A stretch of DNA of 64,000 nt from Cellulomonas sp. Leaf334 (lineage in GTDB: Bacteria > Actinomycetota > Actinomycetes > Actinomycetales > Cellulomonadaceae), in NCBI RefSeq assembly GCF_001424195.1, contig NZ_LMOO01000010.1, positions 1 through 64,000 on the forward strand, written 5' to 3'. Under the pieces are notes generated by a model, which saw only the letters and a list, made by a program, of their open reading frames with translations, ran no database searches and was not told the DNA's origin. A program made the translations under genes and the position numbers. Below are positions 57,548-64,000 of the stretch, in pieces. The stretch's first letter is position 1. Each line of letters begins with the position of its first letter.

Positions 57548-58722
57548 CCGAACAGACCGCCGATCCACGACGTGATGTCGTCGATGCGGGCGCCCGAGAG
57601 GCCGATCAGGGTCTGACCCGCCGCGGTCGACGCGAGCGCCACGCCGAGGGCGAGGAGTCCGGCGAGGACCAGGAGCGTGAGCTGGACGTTCGAGATCCGG
57701 TTCCGGTAGAGCCGCGAGACACCCTTCGCGTCGACGAGCTTGCTGCCGACCCGCAGCCGCGTGAGGAAGGTGCTCGCCATGCCGGAGCGGCCCTTGTCGA
57801 GGAACTCCACGAGCGTGGCGTGCGTGCCGACGGCGACGATGAGCTCCGCGCCCTTGTCGTCGGCGAGGAGCATGGCGACGTCCTCGCTCGTGCCGGTCGC
57901 CGGGAACACGACGTGCTTGACGTCGAGCTGTTCGACGCGGGCGAGCCCGGGCGCACGGCCGTCGCGGTAGGCGTGCACGACGACCTCCGCGCCGCACATC
58001 AGGGCGCGGTCGGAGACGGAGTCCATGTCGCCGACGATGAGGTCGGGCTTCCACCCGGCGTCGAGGATCGCGTCCGCTCCCCCGTCGACCCCGATGAGCA
58101 CCGGCCGGTACTCACGGATGTACGGACGGAGCGTGACGAGGTCTTCCTTGTAGTGGTAGCCGCGCACGACGATGAGGACGTGCCGACCGTCGATCACGGT
58201 CGAGATGTCCGGCACACCGATCCCGTCGAGGAGCAGGTCCCGCTCGCGGCGCAGGTAGTCCATGGTGTTCGCCGCGAAGGACTCGAGCTGCACGGAGAGG
58301 CCGGCGCGGGCCTCCTCCATCGCCGCCGCCACGCTCGCCTCGGTCTGCAGCACACCCTCGGCGACGAGGGTGTCCCCGTCGTACACCGCGGCGTCGACGA
58401 TCCGGAGCCGGTGCCCCTCGGTGACGGCCATGACGTCGGCCCCGAGGTCGTCGATCAGCGGGATGCCCGCCTCGACGAGGATCTCCGGGCCGAGGTTCGG
58501 GTACCGGCCCGACGTGGAGCGCGCCGCGTTGAGCACGACCGAGGGCTGGCATGCCACGAGCGCCTCGGCGGAGACCCGGTCGAGGTCGAGGTGGTCGATG
58601 ACCGCGATGTCACCGGGCCGCAGACGCTTGGTCAGCGCCTTGGTCCGAGGGTCGACACGTGCCGGGCCGGCGGCGACGCCGGCTTCGGGCATGGCGGTGC
58701 GCTTGCGCAGGGAGGCTCTCAT
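57544..58722 (-). CDS. steA: SteA, putative cytokinetic ring/cell separation protein
   Basis: A 392-residue protein. The central part resembles thiamin pyrophosphokinase: ILDAGWKPDLIVGDMDS puts the metal-binding GDMDS at 231-235. A C-terminal membrane helix (about 345-367) anchors it, with a short tail outside. In Corynebacterium SteA works with SteB and the RipA hydrolase in daughter-cell separation. An in-frame ATG at residue 11 is an alternative start. It lies six bases after recN. Confidence 0.88.
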   Translation of the reverse strand: MRASLRKRTAMPEAGVAAGPARVDPRTKALTKRLRPGDIAVIDHLDLDRVSAEALVACQPSVVLNAARSTSGRYPNLGPEILVEAGIPLIDDLGADVMAVTEGHRLRIVDAAVYDGDTLVAEGVLQTEASVAAAMEEARAGLSVQLESFAANTMDYLRRERDLLLDGIGVPDISTVIDGRHVLIVVRGYHYKEDLVTLRPYIREYRPVLIGVDGGADAILDAGWKPDLIVGDMDSVSDRALMCGAEVVVHAYRDGRAPGLARVEQLDVKHVVFPATGTSEDVAMLLADDKGAELIVAVGTHATLVEFLDKGRSGMASTFLTRLRVGSKLVDAKGVSRLYRNRISNVQLTLLVLAGLLALGVALASTAAGQTLIGLSGARIDDITSWIGGLFG

Positions 58723-58728
58723 CGCCGC

Positions 58729-60459
58729 TCATCGTCCCACGGACGAGAGCTCGAGCAGTTCTGCAGCGTGCGTCCGCGCGGCGTCGGAGTCCTCCTGACC
58801 CGACAGCATGCGGGCGAGCTCGCGCACACGCTCGTCGCGCGTGACCAAACGCACGTCCGACTCGGTGACCACGTCGACCCCGTCGGCGGTCGACTTGGTC
58901 ACCACGAGGTGGTGGTCGGCGAACGCCGCGACCTGCGCGAGGTGGGTCACGACGAGCACCTGGCTGCCCTGCGCGAGGGCCGAGAGCCTGCGGCCGACCT
59001 GGATCGCCGCCCGGCCACCGACACCCGCGTCGACCTCGTCGAAGACGAACGTGCCCGGCCGCGTGGCCCCGGGGGCCGTCGCGAGCGCGACCTCGATCGC
59101 GAGCATCACGCGGGACAGCTCACCCCCCGACGCACCCTTGCCGAGCGGTCGTGCGGGCGCCCCGGCGTGCGGGACGAGGAGCATCTCGACCCGGTCGGCG
59201 CCGTGCGGTCCGGGCTCGTCCGCGGGGTCGACGGTGACCCGCAGCTCGGCGCCGCCCATCGCGAGGCCGGAGAGCTCCTCGGAGACGACGGCGGAGAGCC
59301 GCTCGGCCCCGCCGCGCCGGCCTGCCGACAGTCCCTCCGCCAGCGTGCCCAGCTCGTCGTCGAGCCGACCGCGCGCCTCGCGCAGCTCTGCGATCCGTTC
59401 GTCCCCACCGTCGAGGTCGAGAAGGCGACGACCGGCGGTGTCCGCCCAGGCCAGCACCTCGTCCACGGTACTGCCGTAGCTGCGCGTCAGGCCGCCGAGC
59501 TCGGCCCGGCGGCGCTGGGCGGCGTCGAGGCGGAGCGGGTCCGCCTGCAGGTCCTCCAGGTACGCGGCCAGGTCCGTGGACACGTCCGCGAGCAGGTACC
59601 CGGCCTCGGCGATCCGCGTGGCCAGCGCGGCGAGCGCGGGGTCGTGGGTGCCCTCGTGCTCGAGCAGCCGGCGCGCGAGCTCGATCGTGCCGACCGCCGC
59701 GGCGCCCTCGTCGGCCCCGTCCTCCCCGACGAGCGCGGCGTGCGCGCCCGCCGCGGCCGTCCGGAGGTCCTCCGCGTGCGAGAGCCGGTCGACCTCCTCG
59801 GCGAGCGTGACGTCCTCCGCGGGCTGCGGGTCGACCCGCTCCACCTCGGCGAGCCCCAGTCGCAGGAGCTCGGCCTCGCGCGTCCGGTCCCGCGCCTGGT
59901 CGACGAGCTCGGTGAGCTCCGCGTCCACGCGTGCACGTTCCGCCCAGGCGGCGCGGTACCGGGCGAGGAGCTCGTGGTGTGCGGCCCCGACGAACTCGTC
60001 GAGCGCCTCCCGCTGCACGGCCGGCGACCGCAGCCGCGCCTGGTCGGCCTGTCCGTGCACGGTGACCAGCTCGTCGGCGAGCTCGGCGAGCATCCCCTGC
60101 GGCACCGACCGTCCGCCCACGTACGCCCGGGAGCGACCGGTCACGCCGTCGGTGCCGGCGCCGACGGTGCGCAGGATCACCAGGCTCCCGTCGTCGTCCA
60201 GCTCGGCACCCGCCTCCGCCGCCCGCTCGAGCGCAGCGCCGCCCGCGTCGAGCACGACACGACCCTCGACCGCCGCCGATGCCGACCCGACACGCACGGT
60301 CGCGGGGTCGGCCTTGCCGCCGAGCAGCAGGTTGAGCGCCGTGAGCACCATCGTCTTGCCGGCGCCCGTCTCACCCGTCAGGACGGTCAGACCCGGCCCG
60401 AGCTCGACGTGCGCCCGGCCGATGACGCCGAGGTTGTCGATGCGGATCTCCTCGATCAT
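58729..60459 (-). CDS. recN: DNA repair protein RecN
   Basis: A 576-residue SMC-like ATPase in recombinational repair of double-strand breaks. Walker A GETGAGKT is at 29-36, the middle is a long coiled-coil (about 160-360), and the C-terminal half has the signature GKGASGGELSRVMLAIE and Walker B TFVFDEVDAGVGG. The ATG overlaps the nadK stop (ATGA). No LexA box lies directly upstream, since it is inside the operon. Confidence 0.95.
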   Translation of the reverse strand: MIEEIRIDNLGVIGRAHVELGPGLTVLTGETGAGKTMVLTALNLLLGGKADPATVRVGSASAAVEGRVVLDAGGAALERAAEAGAELDDDGSLVILRTVGAGTDGVTGRSRAYVGGRSVPQGMLAELADELVTVHGQADQARLRSPAVQREALDEFVGAAHHELLARYRAAWAERARVDAELTELVDQARDRTREAELLRLGLAEVERVDPQPAEDVTLAEEVDRLSHAEDLRTAAAGAHAALVGEDGADEGAAAVGTIELARRLLEHEGTHDPALAALATRIAEAGYLLADVSTDLAAYLEDLQADPLRLDAAQRRRAELGGLTRSYGSTVDEVLAWADTAGRRLLDLDGGDERIAELREARGRLDDELGTLAEGLSAGRRGGAERLSAVVSEELSGLAMGGAELRVTVDPADEPGPHGADRVEMLLVPHAGAPARPLGKGASGGELSRVMLAIEVALATAPGATRPGTFVFDEVDAGVGGRAAIQVGRRLSALAQGSQVLVVTHLAQVAAFADHHLVVTKSTADGVDVVTESDVRLVTRDERVRELARMLSGQEDSDAARTHAAELLELSSVGR

Positions 60460-61352
60460 GCCGTCACCTCCGGGGGCGCAGGTCGTGCCGTCGGCCGTGG
60501 TGCGCTCGGGCGGCCGCGCCACCCGTCGACCGGGAGCCCGAACTTGTTCACCAGGCGCGTCGTGAACGGCGCCGGCGTCAGCCGTGCGAGGCGCACCGGG
60601 ATGTCGCTTCGTGTGACCTCCACCCGTGACCCCGGGGGCACCTCGAGGCGTCGGCGTCCGTCGAGCGTCACCAGGCCTGCTGCCGGCGAGCGTTCGAGCA
60701 CCTCGATCGCGAGCCTGCTGCGAGGCCCGACGACCAGGGGTCGCGCGAACAGGGCGTGCGCCGAGATCGGCACGAGGATCATCCCGTCCACGTCCGGCCA
60801 GACCACGGGACCACCGGCGGAGAACGCGTGCGCCGTCGAGCCCGTGGCGGTGGCCGCGACGACCCCGTCGCAGCCGAACGACGACAGCGGGTGGCCGTCG
60901 ACCTCGAGCAGCACCTCGAGCATGCGCGACCGTTCGACCTTCTCCAGGGCGGCCTCGTTCAGCGCCCACCCGGTGCCGCTGCTCCCGTCCGGGCGGATGA
61001 CCCGCACGTCCAGGGTGCCGCGCTCCTCGATGTCGAACTCGCCCGCGGTCAGGCGACGGACGGCCTCGCCGACGTCCTCCCGCTCGCTCTCGGCGAGGAA
61101 CCCGACGTGCCCGAGGTTCACCCCGAGCAAGGGCACGGTGGTCCCGCGCGTGAGCTCGGCCGCGCGCAGGATCGTCCCGTCGCCACCGAGCACGATGGCG
61201 AGCTCGAACGTCGGCAGGTCGGCTGCGTCGGCGTCCTCCGCGGCCAGGACCGCCTCGACACCGGCGCGTTCCAGCTCCCGGACTGCCTCGTGGGTGGCCG
61301 ACACGGCCTCCTCACGGCCACCGTGGGTGACGACCAGGGCACGACGGCTCAC
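60456..61352 (-). CDS. nadK: NAD kinase
   Basis: A 298-residue ATP-NAD kinase that makes NADP. GGDGTILRAAEL (56-67) is the catalytic motif with the conserved Asp, and GCDGVVAATATGSTAHAFSAGGPVV is the second conserved block. GTG start overlaps the tlyA stop; stop overlaps recN. The order tlyA-nadK-recN is widespread in actinobacteria. Confidence 0.95.
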   Translation of the reverse strand: MSRRALVVTHGGREEAVSATHEAVRELERAGVEAVLAAEDADAADLPTFELAIVLGGDGTILRAAELTRGTTVPLLGVNLGHVGFLAESEREDVGEAVRRLTAGEFDIEERGTLDVRVIRPDGSSGTGWALNEAALEKVERSRMLEVLLEVDGHPLSSFGCDGVVAATATGSTAHAFSAGGPVVWPDVDGMILVPISAHALFARPLVVGPRSRLAIEVLERSPAAGLVTLDGRRRLEVPPGSRVEVTRSDIPVRLARLTPAPFTTRLVNKFGLPVDGWRGRPSAPRPTARPAPPEVTA

Positions 61353-62170
61353 GTGGCCACCTCTCCGTCCGCGAGCACGGCGTCGCGGATGCGATCGACG
61401 GGCACCTGTACCGGACCGGCGTCGTCGGGCCGGGCCAGCCACAGGAAGAACTCGACGTTCCCGCTCGGTCCGGGCAGCGGGCTCCGGACCACCGCGCGCA
61501 CCGCGAGTCCGAGCTCGGCGGCAGCGCGGGCGACACCGACCACCGCGTCCACCCACAGCCCGGGCAGGCGGACGACCCCGCCGGACCCGAGACGGTCGCG
61601 CCCGACCTCGAACTGGGGCTTCACCATCAGCAGCAGGTCCGCGTCGGGGCGGGCCACGGCGACGAGCGCGGGGAGCACGAGCGTCAACGAGATGAACGAG
61701 AGGTCCGCGACCACGAGGTCCGGTGCCGGGGTGACGTCGCCCGTGGTGAGCGTCCGGACGTTGACACCCTCCCGGACCTCGACCCGCGGGTCCTGGCGCA
61801 GCGCGTCGACCAGCTGGTCGTGCCCGACGTCGACCGCGACCACCCGCGCCGCGCCACGGCGCAGCAGCACGTCGGTGAAGCCCCCGGTGCTCGCACCCGC
61901 GTCGAGGCAGTGCCTCCCGGCCACGACCGGACCGTCCGCGCCGAGCGTGTCGAGAGCACCCGCCAGCTTGAACCCGGCGCGTGAGGCATACCCGGGGTCT
62001 GCTTCGTCGGCCCGGACGACGACCTGCCGCTCGTCCGTGACCTGCACGGCGCTGCGGTCCGCTGCGGAGCCGTCGACGGTCACCCGGCCGGCGGCAATCA
62101 GCTCACCGGCGTGCCGGCGCGACCGGGCCAGACCGCGACGCACCAGCTCCGTGTCGAGGCGTGTGGTCAC
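61349..62170 (-). CDS. tlyA: TlyA family rRNA (cytidine-2'-O)-methyltransferase
   Basis: A 273-residue protein: S4 RNA-binding domain (about 4-60) and an FtsJ-type methyltransferase domain (about 65-240) with LDAGASTGGFTDVLLRRGA as SAM-binding motif and LLMVKPQFEVGR as the catalytic Lys region. Mycobacterial TlyA methylates 16S and 23S rRNA and affects capreomycin susceptibility; that activity is expected but not shown here. Confidence 0.93.
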   Translation of the reverse strand: MTTRLDTELVRRGLARSRRHAGELIAAGRVTVDGSAADRSAVQVTDERQVVVRADEADPGYASRAGFKLAGALDTLGADGPVVAGRHCLDAGASTGGFTDVLLRRGAARVVAVDVGHDQLVDALRQDPRVEVREGVNVRTLTTGDVTPAPDLVVADLSFISLTLVLPALVAVARPDADLLLMVKPQFEVGRDRLGSGGVVRLPGLWVDAVVGVARAAAELGLAVRAVVRSPLPGPSGNVEFFLWLARPDDAGPVQVPVDRIRDAVLADGEVAT

Positions 62171-62176
62171 CGCGGG

Positions 62177-62335
62177 TCAGCCCTCCGCGTCCGCGAGCCG
62201 GTCCTGGAGCGCGCCGTGGACCGCGTCGAACACCGCGACATGGTCACGCAGCGGCTGGTCCTCGAGCCCGGTCAGTGCCGACAGCGCCTGGTCGACGGCG
62301 TCGTCCGACGTCGAGGTGAAGTCCGTCTCGCTCAC
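62177..62335 (-). CDS. Small acidic hypothetical protein (52 aa)
   Basis: A GTG-started ORF of 52 codons ending six bases before the tlyA start. The product is acidic and helical (TSDDAVDQALSALTGLEDQP is its core). Position and codon use suggest a real gene co-transcribed with tlyA; small proteins are found at this place in related genomes, which I recall but cannot verify. Confidence 0.55.
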   Translation of the reverse strand: MSETDFTSTSDDAVDQALSALTGLEDQPLRDHVAVFDAVHGALQDRLADAEG

Positions 62336-62493
62336 TGCGCCGCCTCCCGACGTGGTCGTGTGCCCGTACGGTCCGCGGAACGCTGACCGACGGACCCGAT
62401 GGGCACTGACGCGCCACGGGACGCGCCCACGCTACCTGGCGCAGCCCACAACGCCCTGCCGCCACACACAGCCTGGTCCTCCGGCCGCCGAGG

Positions 62494-63534
62494 TCAGTCC
62501 TGGACGAGCGCCGTCGCCAGCTCCGGGACGGTCGTCGGGTCGAGCTCCGCACCGCCGTCGACCGCGGCCCACGCCGCCGCGCACGCAGCCCGCACGACAT
62601 CGATCTCGTCCTCGACGGTCGACGGCGTCCCGCGACCGAGCTCGAGCCGGCTGTCGAGCACGCGGGCCGACGCACCGCGAACGGTCCACCAGCCCTCGGC
62701 GGACTGCTGCGGCTCCGGGTGCGCGACCAGCAACGACCGCAGGTCGGCGCCGATCAGGTGCGGACGCTCCCCCGGCACGGCCAGCACGTCGTCGCGCGCC
62801 GAGCTCACACCCGTCAGCACGTGCAGGCCGATGTACCCGCCCGCCCGTGCGCCCGCGAGGTCCGTGTCGAGACGATCACCGATGACGAGCGTCTCCCGTG
62901 CCCCGACCCGCTCCACGGCCATGTCGTACATGGTGGGCGCCGGCTTTCCCGCGCTGTCCGGCGTCACGCCGGTCGCCGCCCGCACCGCGCCGACCAGCGA
63001 GCCGTTCCCCGGCGCGAACCCGCGCGCCGTCGGCAGGCTCAGGTCGAGGTTCGACGCCACGTGCCACGCACCGCGTCCGACGGCATAGGCCGCCTCCGCC
63101 AGCTGCGGCCAGCCCACCTCCGGCGCGAACCCCTGCGCGACCGCCGCGGGATCGTCGTCCGCGGACTCCACGACCACGTACCCCGCCGCCCGCACAGCCG
63201 TGACCAGTCCGGCCCCGCCGACGACCAGCACCTTCGACCCGCGCGGCAGCCGTGTCGCCAGCAGCTGCGCGGCCGCCTGGGCGGCCGTCATGACCTCCGA
63301 CGGCTCCGCCGCGATGCCCAGCTCCGTGAGCTGGTCCGCGACGGACTCCGGCTCACGCGACGCGTTGTTGGTGACGAACACCAACCGCATGCCACGCACG
63401 CGCGCCGCCGTCAGCCCCTCGGCTGCGCCGTCGATCGGCTCGTGGCCACGGTAGGCCACCCCGTCGAGGTCGACGAGCGCGAGGTCGAACCGGTCTGCGA
63501 GCGGCGTCTGCGAACCGACGAGACCGCCCGTCAC
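62494..63534 (-). CDS. HAD-IIA family phosphatase (NagD/phosphoglycolate phosphatase-like)
   Basis: A 346-residue HAD phosphatase. LVDLDGVAYRG holds the nucleophile D22 and D24, FVTNNAS is motif II, and LVIGDRLDTDLAGARAGG is motif IV. The cap type fits NagD/PGP-like enzymes; the mycobacterial neighbour Rv1692 is a glycerol-3-phosphate phosphatase. The C-terminal 90 residues are an extra domain. The GTG overlaps the stop of the upstream gene. Confidence 0.9.
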   Translation of the reverse strand: MTGGLVGSQTPLADRFDLALVDLDGVAYRGHEPIDGAAEGLTAARVRGMRLVFVTNNASREPESVADQLTELGIAAEPSEVMTAAQAAAQLLATRLPRGSKVLVVGGAGLVTAVRAAGYVVVESADDDPAAVAQGFAPEVGWPQLAEAAYAVGRGAWHVASNLDLSLPTARGFAPGNGSLVGAVRAATGVTPDSAGKPAPTMYDMAVERVGARETLVIGDRLDTDLAGARAGGYIGLHVLTGVSSARDDVLAVPGERPHLIGADLRSLLVAHPEPQQSAEGWWTVRGASARVLDSRLELGRGTPSTVEDEIDVVRAACAAAWAAVDGGAELDPTTVPELATALVQD

Positions 63535-64000
63535 CGACCGCCCTCCGCCTCGTCCGTACCCGGCCCGGCCTGGTCGCGCGCCGCGTCGGGATCGGCGTCG
63601 TCCACCACGTCGGCACGTGCGTCTGTTCCGTCCGGACTGCCGCCGCCGTCCGAGCCGCCCACACCGTCCCCATCAGGTGCGTTCTCGGCGTCGTCCGCGG
63701 CCGTGACACCGCCTGCTTCAGCGGACACGTCGTCGACGTCGACTGCCGAGTCGGCCGCATCATGGGCCTCAGCACCGGCGTCGACATCGTGTTCTGCGTC
63801 GTCATCGGACTCGTCGTCGTCAGAGTCGTTCGCGCCCTCCGCCTCGGGCACGTCGTCGTACTCACCATCGGCGTCGAACTCGCTCAGGTCGAACGAGACG
63901 ACCTCGTCCTCCAGCTCGACATCACCGGCGGCCTCGTCGAGCTGGTCCTGGGTGTAGGGCGCGAGCTCCGCGACTGCCTCGTCCGTCCGACCGGCCGCCT
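63531..64000 (-). CDS. Acidic-tailed protein, 5' end outside the window
   Basis: The C-terminal 155 or so residues of a gene that begins beyond 64000. Its visible start is GGRSDEAVAELAPYTQDQLD, followed by a long Asp/Glu/Gly/Ala-rich tail of low complexity. In the mycobacterial synteny this place holds a TPR protein (Rv1691); the visible part is too short to confirm it. The stop overlaps the HAD gene's GTG (GTGA). Confidence 0.7.
   Translation of the reverse strand, partial: AAGRTDEAVAELAPYTQDQLDEAAGDVELEDEVVSFDLSEFDADGEYDDVPEAEGANDSDDDESDDDAEHDVDAGAEAHDAADSAVDVDDVSAEAGGVTAADDAENAPDGDGVGGSDGGGSPDGTDARADVVDDADPDAARDQAGPGTDEAEGGR

Noticed and set aside
57820-61695. A 1291-codon open frame on the plus strand
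   Set aside because: It lies antisense to steA, recN and nadK, which have full family motifs. Long antisense frames are expected at this GC content, and the translation is low-complexity Arg/Gly/His-rich.

Overview
The window is high-GC actinobacterial chromosome. Codon third positions are strongly G/C, GTG starts are common, and ATGA or GTGA stop/start overlaps join many gene pairs. The gene set (GH10 xylanase, suf cluster with sufR and a Rieske protein, tlyA-nadK-recN-steA-steB-pyrG synteny, fabG-fabI pair, divergent glgA/glgC, actinobacterial LexA box) fits a Cellulomonas-like member of the Micrococcales. That placement is inference; there is no rRNA here. I see no phage, insertion sequence or CRISPR array.

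Layout. 0.1-3 kb: an SDR and a processive GT2 glycosyltransferase, then tRNA-Leu(GAG). 3.2-10.8 kb: an AI-2E family membrane protein, then the SOS mutasome imuA'-imuB-dnaE2 behind a perfect LexA box. 10.9-17.2 kb: a run of small metabolic genes, a TrmH methyltransferase, a cytoplasmic GH10 xylanase and an MFS transporter. 17.3-21.7 kb: a TetR-controlled heterodimeric ABC exporter. 21.7-31.6 kb: SPFH/NfeD pair, ABC ATPase, glgA/glgC, serB with a DUF4037 gene, sixA, fabI/fabG. 31.7-39.4 kb: DUF3099/zinc-site protein/SURF1, ABC-F protein, BioYMN biotin transporter, zinc metallopeptidase. 39.4-46.3 kb: the Fe-S assembly operon sufR-B-D-Rieske-C-S-U-T. 46.4-51.5 kb: ABC pair, heme A synthase and a DrrAB-type ABC pair. 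51.5-64 kb: one long minus-strand block running from an acidic protein and HAD phosphatase through tlyA, nadK, recN, steA, a 26-codon ORF, steB, a MraY/WecA-like gene and murJ to pyrG and a NUDIX hydrolase.

Working units. The mutasome is damage-induced error-prone repair. The suf operon makes Fe-S clusters under a four-cysteine regulator, and the divergent ABC/ctaA side matches mycobacterial synteny. The terminal block couples DNA repair, NAD(P) metabolism, cell separation and cell-envelope lipid steps in a nearly unbroken translationally coupled chain.

Most striking observations: a TANNNT hexamer 6-8 nt before the start codon at 16 genes (leaderless transcription); a LacI-like palindrome inside the xylanase promoter; a 30-bp palindrome upstream of sufR that carries promoter-like elements on both strands; a roughly 92-residue insertion inside DnaE2; a 26-codon ORF exactly filling the steA-steB gap with stop/start overlaps at both ends; and a divergent polyprenyl-phosphate transferase-like gene coupled to a MurJ-like flippase. 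Start sites were chosen from overlaps, Shine-Dalgarno sequences and these hexamers.
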